64,000 nucleotides of DNA from Streptomyces cellostaticus (GTDB lineage: Bacteria; Actinomycetota; Actinomycetes; Streptomycetales; Streptomycetaceae): NCBI RefSeq assembly GCF_023630175.1, contig NZ_JALLIN010000021.1:1-64000 (forward strand), written 5' to 3'. Both the position numbers and the translations under genes were made by a program. Shown one piece after another: positions 27,509-39,900 of the stretch. How positions within the stretch are numbered: the first letter of the stretch is position 1; each line of letters opens with the position of its first letter. A model generated the notes under the pieces. It was given only the letters and a program-made list of their open reading frames with translations. It had not been told where the DNA came from and did no database searches.

Positions 27509-27627
27509 GTTCGGGTACGGCACGGAGAACCACCGTGAAAACTATGGATTTCTCCGATCCTCTGCCATCGACAGCTGTCACGCATCCGCGACCGCGATCT
27601 CAGACAGATGTATGAAGGAGCGCGGAA

Positions 27628-28845
27628 ATGCGGGAGAATACGGGGGTGACGTCGGAGTACAAGGCTGACTACCAGGAGCTGGTGGACGAGGTCTCGGAGC
27701 TGCTGGGCGTCCCGGCGACCCTGGAAAACCGGGACTTCGAGCTGATCGCCTTCGGGGCGTACGACAGCGAGGGCGACCTGGACCCGTCGGCCCTGGACCC
27801 GGTGCGCACCCGCTCGATCCTGACCCGTCGCTCCACCGCGACGGTGCGGGAGTGGTTCGAGGGCTTCGGCATCACCCGCGCGACCGGACCGGTGCGGATC
27901 CCGCCGACCCCGGAGGCCGGCGTCTACCGGGGACGCATCTGCCTGCCGGTGCGCCACCGGGGCGTGGTTCTCGGCTACGTCTGGCTGCTGGACGACGACC
28001 CGGGCCCGACGGAGGCGCAACTGGGCGCCGCCATGCAGGTGACGGGCCGGATCGGCGCGCTGCTCGCGGACGAGCAGCGGGCCGGGGCGGGACTGGGCCG
28101 GGAGCTGCGGGCCGCGCTGACCGCGGAACGCGGCTGGCAGCAGGACATGGCGGTGGCCGAACTGCGCACCGCCCTCGGAACGCGCGCGGACGGCCCGCAC
28201 ACACTGGTCTGCGTCGCCCCCTGGCCGTCGGCCGACCCGGACGACGCGCCGTCCGTCCGCACCGTCCCGCACGCCACGGCGTTGTGCACGGTCCCGTGGG
28301 GAGCCACCGAGCAGAGCCTGGCGGTGCTGGTGCGGCTCCGCTCGGCGGACGTGGCGGCACCGGCCCTGACCGCGGCGTCACGGGTACTGAAGGAGTCGAC
28401 GGGGACACCCGGCGCGCGCCCGCCCGGGGAGGCGGCCGCCGCCGGGGTCGGTGAACCCCGTACCGGGCTCGCCGAGCTGGGTGAGGTGTGGCAGGAGGCG
28501 GCCGCGGCGGCACGCGCGGCACTGGCCGAGCCGCGCTTCGGGCCGGTCGCCGAGTGGGGGCGCGTCGGGCCCTACCGGCTGCTGACCGCGCTGCCGCCGC
28601 GGATCACCCACGACCCCGCGGTCGGGCCGCTGCTGGCCCCGGCCCACCGGGAGCTGGCCCGCACCGCCGAGGTCTACCTCGACTGCGCGGGACAGGCCGG
28701 CCGCACGGCGGCCGAGCTGGGCGTCCACCGGCAGACCCTCTACTACCGCCTCTCCCGCGTCGAGCGGCTGACCGGCCTCGACCTGGACGACGGCGAGGAC
28801 CGGCTGCTGCTGCACATGGCGCTGAAGCGGGCGCGACTGGGCTGA
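27628..28845 (+). CDS. PucR-type regulator of proline catabolism
   Basis: A 405-residue regulator starting at ATG 27628 with AAGGAG 8 nt upstream. The C-terminus carries the PucR HTH ([27 protein letters not shown], about 358-385), which binds DNA; the middle is a GGDEF-like/CdaR segment of degenerate type; the N-terminal 120 residues form a GAF-like sensor ([20 protein letters not shown]). PucR proteins next to proline genes activate them in response to proline. The divergent arrangement supports that role here. Confidence 0.88.
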   Translation: MRENTGVTSEYKADYQELVDEVSELLGVPATLENRDFELIAFGAYDSEGDLDPSALDPVRTRSILTRRSTATVREWFEGFGITRATGPVRIPPTPEAGVYRGRICLPVRHRGVVLGYVWLLDDDPGPTEAQLGAAMQVTGRIGALLADEQRAGAGLGRELRAALTAERGWQQDMAVAELRTALGTRADGPHTLVCVAPWPSADPDDAPSVRTVPHATALCTVPWGATEQSLAVLVRLRSADVAAPALTAASRVLKESTGTPGARPPGEAAAAGVGEPRTGLAELGEVWQEAAAAARAALAEPRFGPVAEWGRVGPYRLLTALPPRITHDPAVGPLLAPAHRELARTAEVYLDCAGQAGRTAAELGVHRQTLYYRLSRVERLTGLDLDDGEDRLLLHMALKRARLG

Positions 28846-28888
28846 CCGGCCGACCCGCGCGGCCCGGCCGTGCGGCCGGGCCGGGGGC

Positions 28889-29470
28889 TCAGCCGCCCGC
28901 CGCCTCGACGACCAGGCGCAGCCCCTCGGCCAGCGCGTCCCCGTCGGGGGCGGTCTTCGGATCGAAGGTCCACTGGGCGATGAGACCGGTCATGAGGGTC
29001 AGGTAGAACCTGCCGAGGGTGTCCGCGGTCTCGTCCGTGACGTCCTCCTCCCGGCCGCCCATGAGCATCGGGACCAGGCCCCGGCCGGCCTCCCGCTGGG
29101 CGAGCGCCAGATGGTCGCGGACCTCGGGAAGCTGGTCGCCCATGACCACGATCTCCATGCTCAGACGCCACAGCGAGCCGGGGTCGCGCATGGTGTCGAC
29201 GATGTTCGACCACACCCACCGGAAGCGCTCCAGGGAGCCGGGCGCGCCCTCCGGTTCCACCGCACCCCCTCCGTCGAACGCGTCGGACAGGCCCTCCAGC
29301 AGCGCCACGTACGCCTTGGCCAGCAGGGCGTCCTTCGATCCGTAGTGGTAGCCGATCGAGGCCAGGTTGGTCCCCGAGGCCTTGACGATGTCGCGCGCCG
29401 TGGTGCGCGCGAAGCCCTTCTCCAGCAGGCAGCGCTTGGCGCCTTCCAGCAGATCCTCACGGTGTCCCAT
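28889..29470 (-). CDS. TetR family regulator of the adjacent MFS pump
   Basis: A 193-residue repressor starting at 29470 (MGHREDLLEG). The HTH covers about 25-48 (TTARDIVKASGTNLASIGYHYGSKDALL). The ligand domain is helical and of unknown specificity. It is divergent from the MFS gene, with two copies of a palindromic site between them, the classic layout of a drug-responsive TetR/efflux pair. Confidence 0.88.
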   Translation of the reverse strand: MGHREDLLEGAKRCLLEKGFARTTARDIVKASGTNLASIGYHYGSKDALLAKAYVALLEGLSDAFDGGGAVEPEGAPGSLERFRWVWSNIVDTMRDPGSLWRLSMEIVVMGDQLPEVRDHLALAQREAGRGLVPMLMGGREEDVTDETADTLGRFYLTLMTGLIAQWTFDPKTAPDGDALAEGLRLVVEAAGG

Positions 29471-29500
29471 GCGGGCCAGCCTAGCGCCGGATCCATACGA

Positions 29501-29561
29501 GCGTCCTAGACGCATGACTTATACAGTTGTCCTAGACAAGCGTTTATGACGTCCGTACAGT
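29501..29561. promoter_or_regulatory. Two operator copies overlapping the MFS promoter
   Basis: GCGTC-CTA-GACGC (29501-29513) and TTGTC-CTA-GACAA (29527-29539) are perfect 5-bp inverted repeats sharing the core GTCCTAGAC, with centres 26 bp apart. The second overlaps a -35 element TAGACA (29533-29538); 17 bp later comes a -10 TACAGT (29556-29561). Repressor binding would block this promoter. The TSS would fall at about the MFS ATG. Confidence 0.75.
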
Positions 29562-29568
29562 CGCCGTC

Positions 29569-31116
29569 ATGACGAACCCGACGCGCAACGACTGCGCCGG
29601 CGGCCGCGCCGGCCGCCGCGAATGGACCGCGCTCTGCGTGCTGATGCTTCCGCTGCTGCTGGTCTCGATGGACGTCTCGGTGCTGTACTTCGCCATCCCG
29701 GCGATCAGCGCGGACCTGGAGCCGACCGGCACCCAGCAGCTCTGGATCTTCGACGTCTACGCCTTCGTCCTGGCCGGCCTGCTGATGACGATGGGCTCCC
29801 TGGGCGACCGCATCGGCCGGCGCCGGCTGCTGCTGGTCGGCGCCGCCGCCTTCGGTGCCGCGTCCCTGGTGGCGGCCTACGCCGACAGCGCCGGGACCCT
29901 CATCGCGGCCCGCGCCGCGCTCGGCGTCGGCGGCGCGACCCTGATGCCGTCGACCATGGCGCTGGTCCGCACGATGTTCACCGACCCCGCGGAGCGGGCG
30001 CGGGCGATCGGCGTCTGGTCGGGCGTCATGACCGGCGGCATCGCGCTCGGCTCGGTGCTCAGCGGTGTACTCGTCCAGTACTTCTGGTGGGGCTCGGTCT
30101 TCCTGGTCAACCTGCCCGCGATGGCGCTGCTGCTGCTCCTCGGCCCGGTGCTGCTGCCCGAGTCGAGGAACCCGGAGCCCGGCCGCTTCGACCTGCTGAG
30201 CGTGCCGCTGTCGATGGCCGCGGTCCTCCCCGTGGTCTACGGCCTCAAGGAGATCCCGTCCGAGGGCTGGCACCCGAGGTACGTCGTCCCGATCATCGTG
30301 GGCCTGCTCTTCGCGGCGCTGTTCGTCCACCGGCAGCGCACCGCGGCCTCCCCGATGATCCCGCCTGCCCTCTTCCGCGGCCGCGGCTTCGCCCCCGCCG
30401 TCGTCCTGAACCTCGTCGCGGCGCTGGCGATGATGGGCTCGGCCTTCTTCACCACGCAGTACCTGCAGTCGGTGCTGGACAGGAGCGCACTGGAGGCGGC
30501 CCTGTGGGCGCTGCTGCCCTCGGTGCCGATCGGCGTCGCGGCCCCGGCCGCGACCGCCCTGGTCCAGCGGGGCGTCGATCGCGCCCATGTGGTCGCCGCC
30601 GGCTTCGCCGTGGCGGCGGCCGGCTACGGGATGCTGGCCCTGACCGGCACGGACTCGCTCCGGCTCGTCCTCGCCGCCTGCGGCGTGCTGGCGTCCGGCA
30701 TCGTCATGGTGATGTCCCAGATGACGGACCTGGCCCTGGGCACGGCCCCGGTGGAGCGGGCCGGCGCGGCCTCCTCACTGCTGGAGACCGGCCAGGAGTT
30801 CGGCGGCGCGCTGGGCATGGCGGTCCTCGGCTCCGTCGGCACGGCGCTCTACCGCCACGAGATGCCCGCCTCGGCGCCGGCCGAGGCGCACGAGACCCTG
30901 GGCGGCGCGCTCGCGGTCGCGGGACGGCTGCCGGGGCGCACGGGTGACGCCCTGGCGGCCGCGGCCCGGGAGGCGTTCACCACCGGGATGCACGGGGCGG
31001 CGATCGCGGGGGCGGCGGTGCTGGCTGTCGCGGCCGTCGCGGCGGCGGTGACGCTGCGCGGCGCCGGGACGCGGCGCGGGACGGCGGCCGCGGCCGAGAT
31101 GGAGACCGCGGCCTGA
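29569..31116 (+). CDS. MFS multidrug transporter, DHA2 (14-TM) type
   Basis: A 515-residue inner-membrane drug:H+ antiporter with about 14 hydrophobic helices. The loop 2-3 motif GSLGDRIGRRRLLL and the antiporter motif of helix 5 (GVMTGGIALGSVLSGVL) are clear. No ribosome site precedes the ATG; a promoter with its -10 seven bases away suggests a leaderless mRNA. Controlled by the divergent TetR protein. The substrate cannot be told from sequence. Confidence 0.92.
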   Translation: MTNPTRNDCAGGRAGRREWTALCVLMLPLLLVSMDVSVLYFAIPAISADLEPTGTQQLWIFDVYAFVLAGLLMTMGSLGDRIGRRRLLLVGAAAFGAASLVAAYADSAGTLIAARAALGVGGATLMPSTMALVRTMFTDPAERARAIGVWSGVMTGGIALGSVLSGVLVQYFWWGSVFLVNLPAMALLLLLGPVLLPESRNPEPGRFDLLSVPLSMAAVLPVVYGLKEIPSEGWHPRYVVPIIVGLLFAALFVHRQRTAASPMIPPALFRGRGFAPAVVLNLVAALAMMGSAFFTTQYLQSVLDRSALEAALWALLPSVPIGVAAPAATALVQRGVDRAHVVAAGFAVAAAGYGMLALTGTDSLRLVLAACGVLASGIVMVMSQMTDLALGTAPVERAGAASSLLETGQEFGGALGMAVLGSVGTALYRHEMPASAPAEAHETLGGALAVAGRLPGRTGDALAAAAREAFTTGMHGAAIAGAAVLAVAAVAAAVTLRGAGTRRGTAAAAEMETAA

Positions 31117-31134
31117 GCCGCGACCGGACACGAA

Positions 31135-31171
31135 GAAGCGCCGGACGGGTCCGTGACCCCTCCGGCGCTTC
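31135..31171. terminator. Bidirectional terminator between MFS gene and serA
   Basis: GAAGCGCCGGA (31135-31145) pairs with TCCGGCGCTTC (31161-31171), an 11-bp perfect stem with a 15-nt loop, between two converging stops. Confidence 0.85.
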
Positions 31172-31187
31172 CCGGTCGCCGGTCCGG

Positions 31188-32777
31188 TCAGACCAGGTTC
31201 ACCGAGCGGGCGGAGGTGGCACCGATCTCGTCCGCGACCTCGGCCAGTACCCCGGCGGCCACCGTGTCGTCGACGGTCAGGACGGCCAGTGCCTCGCCGC
31301 CCGCGGCCGCGCGGGCGACCTGCATGCCGGCGATGTTGAGGCCGGCCTCGCCGAGGATGCGGCCCACGGTGCCGACGACACCCGGACGGTCCTCGTAGCG
31401 CAGGACGACCATGTGGTCGGCGAGGGCGAGGTCGACGTCGTAGTCGCCGACGGCGACGATCTTCTGCAGGTGCTTCGGGCCGGCCAGGGTGCCGGAGACC
31501 GACACCTCCTCGCCGCCCGCCAGGGTGCCGCGCACGGTGACCACGTTGCGGTGCTCGGCGGACTCGGAGCTGGTCGTCAGGCGCACCTCGACACCGCGCT
31601 CCTGCGCGAAGAGCGGGGCGTTGACGTACGACACCGTCTCGTCGACGACGTCCTCGAAGACGCCCTTGAGCGCGGACAGCTCGAGCACCTTCACGTCGTG
31701 CTGGGTGATCTCGCCGTAGACCTCGACGTCGAGGCGGACCGCGACCTCGCCCGCGAGGGCGGTGAAGATGCGGCCGAGGCGCTCGGCGAGCGGCAGACCC
31801 GGCTTGACGTCCTCGGCGATGACACCGCCCTGGACGTTCACCGCGTCCGGCACCAGCTCGCCGGCGAGCGCCAGGCGCACCGACCTGGCGACGGCGATGC
31901 CGGCCTTCTCCTGGGCCTCGTCCGTGGACGCGCCGAGGTGCGGGGTGCAGACGACCTGGTCCAGCTCGAACAGCGGGGAGTCCGTGCAGGGCTCCTTCGC
32001 GTACACGTCGAGGCCGGCGCCGGCCACCCGGCCCTCCTTCAGCGCCGCGTACAGCGCCGCCTCGTCGACGATGCCGCCGCGGGCCGCGTTGACGATGCGC
32101 ACGCCGGGCTTGACCTTGCGCAGCGCCTCGTCGCCGATCAGGCCCAGGGTCTCCGGGGTCTTCGGCAGGTGGACGGTGATGAAGTCGGAGACCTCGAGCA
32201 GCTCGTCGAGGGAGAGCACCTTGACGCCCATCTGCGCGGCCCGCGCGGGCTGCACGTACGGGTCGTAGGCGACGACCCGCATGCCGAAGGCGGACATGCG
32301 CTGGGCGACGAGGGCGCCGATGCGGCCCAGGCCCACGACGCCGAGGGTCTTCTCGGCCAGTTCGACGCCGGTGTACTTGCTGCGCTTCCACTCGCCGTTC
32401 TTCAGCGCGGCGTTGGCCTGCGGGATGTTGCGGGCGGTGGCGAGGAGCAGGCCGCAGGCCAGCTCGGCGGCCGTCACGATATTGGAGGTCGGGGCGTTGA
32501 CGACCATCACGCCGGCCTTGGTGGAGGCGGAGACGTCGACGTTGTCGAGGCCGACACCGGCTCGCGCCACGACCTTGAGCTGCTTCGCGGCGGCGACGGC
32601 CGCCGCGTCGATCTTGGTGGCGGACCGGATCAGGATCGCGTCGACATCGGCGATGGCGGGGATCAGCTCGGCGCGGTCCGCGCCGTTGCAGTGCCGGATC
32701 TCGAAGTCCGGGCCAAGTGCGTCGACGGTGGCGGGCGACAGCTCTTCAGCGATGAGTACGACGGGTTTCGAGCTCAC
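31188..32777 (-). CDS. serA: D-3-phosphoglycerate dehydrogenase
   Basis: A 529-residue long-form PGDH, which oxidises 3-phosphoglycerate with NAD as the first step of serine synthesis. The Rossmann signature is GVVGLGRIGALVAQRM; the catalytic Arg, Glu and His lie in RGGIVDE and CTPHLGAST. Then come the intervening ASB domain and the C-terminal ACT domain (LRYEDRPGVVGTVGRILGEAGLNIA), which senses serine in mycobacterial homologues. GTG 32777 is preceded by GAGGA; an in-frame GTG four codons upstream is an alternative. It lies downstream of the ilvBNC run but after a terminator and a long leader. Confidence 0.95.
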   Translation of the reverse strand: MSSKPVVLIAEELSPATVDALGPDFEIRHCNGADRAELIPAIADVDAILIRSATKIDAAAVAAAKQLKVVARAGVGLDNVDVSASTKAGVMVVNAPTSNIVTAAELACGLLLATARNIPQANAALKNGEWKRSKYTGVELAEKTLGVVGLGRIGALVAQRMSAFGMRVVAYDPYVQPARAAQMGVKVLSLDELLEVSDFITVHLPKTPETLGLIGDEALRKVKPGVRIVNAARGGIVDEAALYAALKEGRVAGAGLDVYAKEPCTDSPLFELDQVVCTPHLGASTDEAQEKAGIAVARSVRLALAGELVPDAVNVQGGVIAEDVKPGLPLAERLGRIFTALAGEVAVRLDVEVYGEITQHDVKVLELSALKGVFEDVVDETVSYVNAPLFAQERGVEVRLTTSSESAEHRNVVTVRGTLAGGEEVSVSGTLAGPKHLQKIVAVGDYDVDLALADHMVVLRYEDRPGVVGTVGRILGEAGLNIAGMQVARAAAGGEALAVLTVDDTVAAGVLAEVADEIGATSARSVNLV

Positions 32778-33126
32778 GTGAGTCCTCACAAGTCCAGTGC
32801 GGACGGCCGTCCCGACGGCCGCTGGCGGTGGAGGGGAGTGGCACCGGGGAGGTGCGGGGCGTTCCCGCGTCGTTCGGTGCGTGCTCTCGGTGGACCCGAC
32901 GGAGGCTCTCGTAGCGGAGCTACTGGTGCCTTCGTCCGGTGCGGCGAGAGTGCGTGCCGGGCGGCGCGGGGGCGTGCCCGCGATTCCTCGGTGTCGCTTA
33001 GCCGCGGAAGACGCACGACGCTGTGGGCCTGACGCGTATGTTGTGCAGCAGTCTAGTGGCGTGCAGGGGGCCGTCTTGCGCCTCTGCGGAAGGATCACCC
33101 GTCCGTGGCTGGACGGGGTGGACAAA
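32778..33126 (-). other. Long structured leader upstream of serA
   Basis: About 350 bp between the ilvC terminator and serA have no supported gene. On the minus strand they can form several short hairpins: GTAGC-TCC-GCTAC (32911-32923), flanked by CTCTCG and a distant CGAGAG, and GGCCGT-n4-ACGGCC (32805-32820), just before the start. GTGAGGACTCAC overlaps the ribosome site. The gap probably holds the serA promoter and a structured 5' leader. No known riboswitch class is recognised. Confidence 0.4.
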
Positions 33127-33155
33127 GGGGGCCGGAGCAGTCTGCCCCGACCCCC
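33127..33155 (-). terminator. Terminator downstream of ilvC
   Basis: GGGGG-c-CGG-a-GCAG on the left pairs with CTGC-c-CCG-a-CCCCC on the right around a one-base centre, leaving two symmetrical mismatches. On the minus strand it is followed by TTTG. It lies 11 bp past the ilvC stop and separates the ilv run from serA. Confidence 0.75.
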
Positions 33156-33166
33156 TGACGCGGGGC

Positions 33167-34808
<1,642 letters not shown>

Positions 34809-34836
34809 GTCTGGTCTTCCTCTTCGCTCTTCCGGC

Positions 34837-36690
34837 TCAGTCGTCTTCGCTGTCGCCGAAGTCGGGGCGGACGTCCCGGGCGGCCATGATCTCGTCGTTG
34901 GAGGTGCCGGCGGCGACCATCGGCCACACCATCGCGTCCTCGTGGACGATGAAGTCGACGACGACCGGGCGGTCGTTGACGGAGTTCGCCTCCTCGATGA
35001 CCCTGTCCAGGTCCTCCGGGCGCTCGCAGCGGATGGCGTGGCAGCCCATCGCCTCCGACAGCTTCACGAAGTCGGGGACGCGGGTACCCCTGGCCTCCGG
35101 GTTGACGTCCTCGGGACCGGAGTGCAGGACCGTGTTGGAGTACCGCTGGTTGTAGAACAGGGTCTGCCACTGGCGGACCATCCCGAGGGCGCCGTTGTTG
35201 ATGACGGCGACCTTGATCGGGATGTTGTTCAGGGCGCAGGTGGTCAGCTCCTGGTTGGTCATCTGGAAGCAGCCGTCGCCGTCGATGGCCCACACCGTGC
35301 GGTCGGGCTGCCCGGCCTTGGCGCCCATCGCGGCCGGGACCGCGTAGCCCATGGTTCCGGCGCCGCCGGAGTTCAGCCAGGTGGCGGGCCGCTCGTACTG
35401 GATGAAGTGCGCGGACCACATCTGGTGCTGGCCGACACCCGCCGCGAAGATGGTGCCCTCGGGCGCGAGTTGCCCGACGCGCTCGATGACGGCCTGCGGC
35501 GACAGCGAGCCGTCCTCGGGCTGGTCGTAGCCGAGCGGGTAGGTCTCGCGCCAGCGGCTCAGGTCGCTCCACCAGGCGGTGTAGTCGCCCTGGTGACCCT
35601 CGCTGTGCTCCTTCTGCACCGCCTGGACCAGGTCGGCGATGACCTCGCGGGCGTCTCCGACGATCGGCACGTCGGCGGCGCGGTTCTTGCCGATCTCGGC
35701 GGGGTCGATGTCGGCGTGGACGATCCTCGCGTACGGGGCGAAGCTGTCCAGCTTGCCGGTGACGCGGTCGTCGAAGCGGGCTCCGAGGGCGACGATCAGG
35801 TCGGCCTTCTGCAGCGCGGTGACGGCGGTGACCGCACCGTGCATGCCCGGCATTCCCACGTGCAGCGGGTGGCTGTCGGGGAACGCGCCGAGCGCCATCA
35901 GGGTGGTGGTGACGGGCGCTCCGGTGAGTTCGGCGAGGACCTTCAGCTCGGCGGTGGCCTTCGCCTTGAGGACGCCGCCGCCGACGTAGAGGACGGGGCG
36001 CTTCGCCGTGGTGATCAGCTTGGCGGCCTCACGGATCTGCTTGGCGTGCGGCTTGGTCACCGGGCGGTAGCCGGGCAGGTCCGTGGCCGGCGGCCAGGAG
36101 AAGGTGGTCCTCGCCTGGAGGGCGTCCTTGGCGATGTCCACCAGGACCGGGCCGGGACGGCCGGTGGAGGCGATGTGGAAGGCCTCCGCGATGGTCCGCG
36201 GGATGTCCTCCGCCTTGGTGACCAGGAAGTTGTGCTTGGTGATCGGCATCGTGATGCCGACGATGTCCGCCTCCTGGAAGGCGTCCGTACCGATCGCCTT
36301 GGACGCGACCTGCCCGGTGATCGCCACGAGCGGCACCGAGTCCATGTGCGCGTCGGCGATCGGGGTGACCAGGTTGGTCGCGCCCGGACCCGACGTCGCC
36401 ATGCAGACGCCGACCCGGCCGGTGGCCTGCGCGTAGCCGGTGGCGGCGTGGCCGGCGCCCTGCTCGTGCCGGACCAGGACGTGACGGACCCGGCTGGAGT
36501 CCATCAGCGGGTCGTACGCGGGCAGGATCGCCCCACCGGGAATGCCGAATACCGTGTCCGCGCCGACCTCCTCGAGGGAGCGGATGAGGGACTGCGCACC
36601 CGTGACGTGCTCGACGGGGGCGGACTGATGTCCTCCGGATCGGGGCCGGGGCTGCGGATGGGCCCCGGTGGCCTGCTCGGTCATCGGCAT
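34837..36690 (-). CDS. ilvB: Acetolactate synthase large (catalytic) subunit
   Basis: A 617-residue TPP enzyme that condenses pyruvate with pyruvate or 2-ketobutyrate. The catalytic Glu is in [14 protein letters not shown]; the TPP/Mg motif is [14 protein letters not shown] through AVINN; the FAD-binding middle domain and [11 protein letters not shown] are present. The start at 36690 (MPMTEQ) is chosen; the ATG at 36684 is equally possible and has better spacing from AGAAGAG. Upstream is a complete leader-peptide attenuator. Confidence 0.96.
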   Translation of the reverse strand: MPMTEQATGAHPQPRPRSGGHQSAPVEHVTGAQSLIRSLEEVGADTVFGIPGGAILPAYDPLMDSSRVRHVLVRHEQGAGHAATGYAQATGRVGVCMATSGPGATNLVTPIADAHMDSVPLVAITGQVASKAIGTDAFQEADIVGITMPITKHNFLVTKAEDIPRTIAEAFHIASTGRPGPVLVDIAKDALQARTTFSWPPATDLPGYRPVTKPHAKQIREAAKLITTAKRPVLYVGGGVLKAKATAELKVLAELTGAPVTTTLMALGAFPDSHPLHVGMPGMHGAVTAVTALQKADLIVALGARFDDRVTGKLDSFAPYARIVHADIDPAEIGKNRAADVPIVGDAREVIADLVQAVQKEHSEGHQGDYTAWWSDLSRWRETYPLGYDQPEDGSLSPQAVIERVGQLAPEGTIFAAGVGQHQMWSAHFIQYERPATWLNSGGAGTMGYAVPAAMGAKAGQPDRTVWAIDGDGCFQMTNQELTTCALNNIPIKVAVINNGALGMVRQWQTLFYNQRYSNTVLHSGPEDVNPEARGTRVPDFVKLSEAMGCHAIRCERPEDLDRVIEEANSVNDRPVVVDFIVHEDAMVWPMVAAGTSNDEIMAARDVRPDFGDSEDD

Positions 36691-36763
36691 TCTCTTCTCG
36701 ATGCTGAGGTTTATGCGAGGTTTGGGCGGATTCGAAGCGCTGCACGAAAGGCGCTCGTGCAAC

Positions 36764-36797
36764 AAAAAACCCCTCGTGCCGAAAGGCAAGCGAGGGG
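36764..36797 (-). promoter_or_regulatory. ilvB attenuator terminator
   Basis: On the minus strand, CCCCTCG (36791-36797), an inner TTGCC/GGCA pairing, and CGAGGGG (36770-36776) form the stem, followed by TTTTTT (36764-36769). It lies between the leader peptide and ilvB, so it stops transcription when the leader is translated without stalling and is avoided when ribosomes stall at the Ile-Leu-Val-Leu codons. Confidence 0.9.
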
Positions 36798-36851
36798 AGC
36801 GCGCCGGGGAGGTCGCTGGGGATTCCGGATCGTCCTCCGGTGGGTCCCAGC

Positions 36852-36893
36852 TCAGCCGACGCGCTGTCCAAGTACGAGAATTCGGGTGCGCAT
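36852..36893 (-). CDS. ilvB leader peptide
   Basis: A 13-codon frame, [13 protein letters not shown], with ATG at 36893 and stop TGA. The run Ile-Leu-Val-Leu covers all three branched-chain residues, using ATT and CTT codons that are rare in Streptomyces and would exaggerate stalling. The peptide fits branched-chain leader peptides known from actinobacterial ilvB genes. It ends 54 nt before the attenuator stem. Confidence 0.9.
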   Translation of the reverse strand: MRTRILVLGQRVG

Positions 36894-36926
36894 GGCACTG
36901 ACCCTCCCCCCGGCGCGCACCACGTG

Positions 36927-39900
36927 TCAAGTGGGTGGGACGGGCGTCTCATTATGTGAGAGAAGTGCACTGCCACCTCCGATGACGGCGGACACACCTC
37001 CGGTGTACACCTCGGCGGCCCCACCTGCGAACGCCGGTTCGGCGGGTGCGTGCGGCACCGGATAGTGGCCGGATCCGAGCGCCCGGCGCAGCCGGTGCTC
37101 CTCCAGCGGGCCCGCGAACGCGCTGCCCTGGCCGTGGGTGCATCCCATCGCGCGCAGCACGGTCACCTGCTCCGGCAGATCCACGCCCTCGGCCACGGAC
37201 TGGAGCCCGAGGTCGCCGGCGATACGGAGCAACCCACTGGTGATCTTGTGCAGCCGGGGCGACTCCACGACTCCCTCGACCAGACCGCGGTCCAGCTTGA
37301 GGATATCCACGGGCAGCCGCCTCAGGGCCGTGATGGCCGCGTGACCGCTGCCGAAGCCGTCGAGCGCGATCCGCACGCCGAGCCGGCTGAGCGCGGTCAG
37401 CCGCCGCTCCAGCTCCTCGAGCGAGACCCGGTGGTCGGCGTCGGACAGCTCCAGCACCAGTGCGCCGGGCGGCAGCCCGTGCCGGTTCAGCAGCCCCTCC
37501 ACGGTACCGAGGGGCATCGAGCGGTCCAGCAGGCGCCGGGCGCTCAGCCGCACGGCGACCGGCACGACGTGCCCGGCGACGGCGCGCTCCGCGGCCTGGT
37601 CCACCGCCTCCCGCAGGATCCAGCGGTCCAGCTCCGCGGTCTTGTCGCCGTCCTCTGCCACCCTCAGGAACTCGGCCGGGGTGAACAGCACCCCCTGGGA
37701 GGAGCGCCAGCGCGCCTGCGCGGAGACCGCTGTGATCCGGCCGTTGCCGAGGCTCACCACCGGCTGGTGCAGCAGCGCGAACTCGCCGTCGTGCAGGGCC
37801 GCGCGCAGCCGGGTGGCCAGCTCCGCCTTGCGCACGACGTCCTGCTGCATCTGCGGCCGGTACAGCTCGACCCGGCCCTTTCCGGCCGATTTCGCCCGGT
37901 ACATCGCGAGGTCGGCGTTGCGCAGCAACTCCCCCGCGCCCAGGCCCGGCTCGGCGAAGGCGACACCGATGGAGGCGTTGACCCGGACATCGTTGCCGTC
38001 GATGGCGTAGGGCTGGGAGAGCGTGGCCCGCAGGCGGTCGGCGAGCTCCAGGATGTTCCGCTCGCGGGCGGCCCGGTCGCGGGTGCCGTCCCCGGCGATC
38101 AGGGCCGCGAACTCGTCGCCGCCCAGCCGGGACGCGGTGTCCCCCTGCCGGACCGCGTCCTGGAGCCTGCGGGCGGCCTGGACGAGGAGCTCGTCCCCGG
38201 CCTGGTGCCCGATCGTGTCGTTGACCGCCTTGAAGCCGTCCAGGTCGATGAAGAGCACGGCCGTGCCGCGCAGGGCGGCGCCCCGGTCGGTGGCACGGCG
38301 CCCGGACAGGGCCTGCTGGACGCGCCGGGTGAACAGCGCGCGGTTGGGCAGGTCGGTGAGCGGGTCGTGCTCGGCGTTGTGCTGCAACTGGGCCTGGAGC
38401 CGCACTCTTTCGGTCACGTCCCGGCTGTTGAAGATCAGGCCGCCGTGGTGGCGGTTGACGGTGGACTCGACGTTGAGCCAGCCTCCGTCGCCCGACCGGA
38501 ACCGGCACTCGATGCGGGTGGTGGGTTCGTCGAGCGGGCTGGCGGCGAGGAAGCGGCGCACCTCGTGCACCACGCAGCCCAGGTCCTCCGCGTGGATCAG
38601 AGCGGCCAGTTCGGTGCCCACCAGTTCCTCGGCGGGCCGCCCGTAGACCCCGGCGGCGGCCGGGGAGACGTAGCGCAGGATGCCGTTGGGGGCGGCGATC
38701 ATGATGACGTCGCTGGAGCCCTGCACCAGTGAGCGGAAGTGGTTCTCCTTCTGCGCCAGTTCCTGGGTGAGGGTGATGTTGTCCAGCAGCATGATGCCCT
38801 GCCGCATGACGAGCGCCAGCACGACGGCGCCGGCGGTGATCAGTACCACGTGGTCGGGGCGGCGGCCGTCGAGCACGTTGTAGAGGATGCCCAGGGTGCA
38901 CACGGCGGCGGCCAGGTACGGCGTGAGCGCCGCGAGCGAGCCGGTGATCGGCCGGCCGGGCAGGTACCGCGGGTGGTCGCCGCCGCCCGGCGCGGGCGGC
39001 GGCACATGCGGCTGGCCCGGGCCCCGCTGTCCCGGCACGTGCTCGTGGACCACGCGCGAGTGCCCGTCGGGCGCGCGCCGCCCGCCGTCCGCCGGCCCGG
39101 TGCGGCGGGACACGGCCCAGGGGGCGTAGGCGAGCAGCAGCGAGCCGGCGAACCAGCCCGCGTCCAGCAGATGCCCGGAGTGGTAACTGCTGTGCAGCAG
39201 CGGTGAGGTGAACAGCGCGTCGCACATCACCGTCAGGGCGAGCGCGCCGATGGCGGTGTTGATCGCCGTGCGGTTGCCCGGGGCGCGGCGGAAGTGCAGC
39301 GCGAGGACCATGCTCACGAGCGCGATGTCCAGCAGCGGGTACGCCAGCGACAGCGCGGTGTGCGCCACGCTCGACCCGTCGAACCGGGCGGCCTGGGCCA
39401 GTGCCAGGCTCCAGGACAGGGTGAGCAGCGAGCCGCCGATCAGCCAGGCGTCCAGTGCCAGGCAGATCCAGCCCGCCCGGTTCGCCGGCCGCTGGGCGAG
39501 GACCAGCAGGCCCACGATGGCGGGCGGCGCGAAGCACAGGAAGAACAGGTCGGCGTAGCTGGGGCTGGGCACGGGCCGGTCGAGGACCACCTCGTACCAC
39601 CCCCAGACCGCGTTGCCGAGGGACGCCATCGCGGAGGAGAGCGCGAAGAGCAGCCAGGCCGGCCGGAAGCGGATCCGGGGTCCCCGGGCGTAGCGGAAGC
39701 AGGAGACGGCGGCGGCGCCTGCCGCGGCGCTCAGCCCGAAGTCGCCCATGACCAGCGCGACCCGCTCCGAGCCCCAGTCGAACATGGAGGCGATCGCATA
39801 GGCCCCGCAGACCAGGGCGAGGACGAGCTGCGGCACCAGCCGCGGGCCCTCGGCGGCGGACCGCGGCCGCGCGGGCGCCGGGGCCGGCGGCGCGGCCGGA

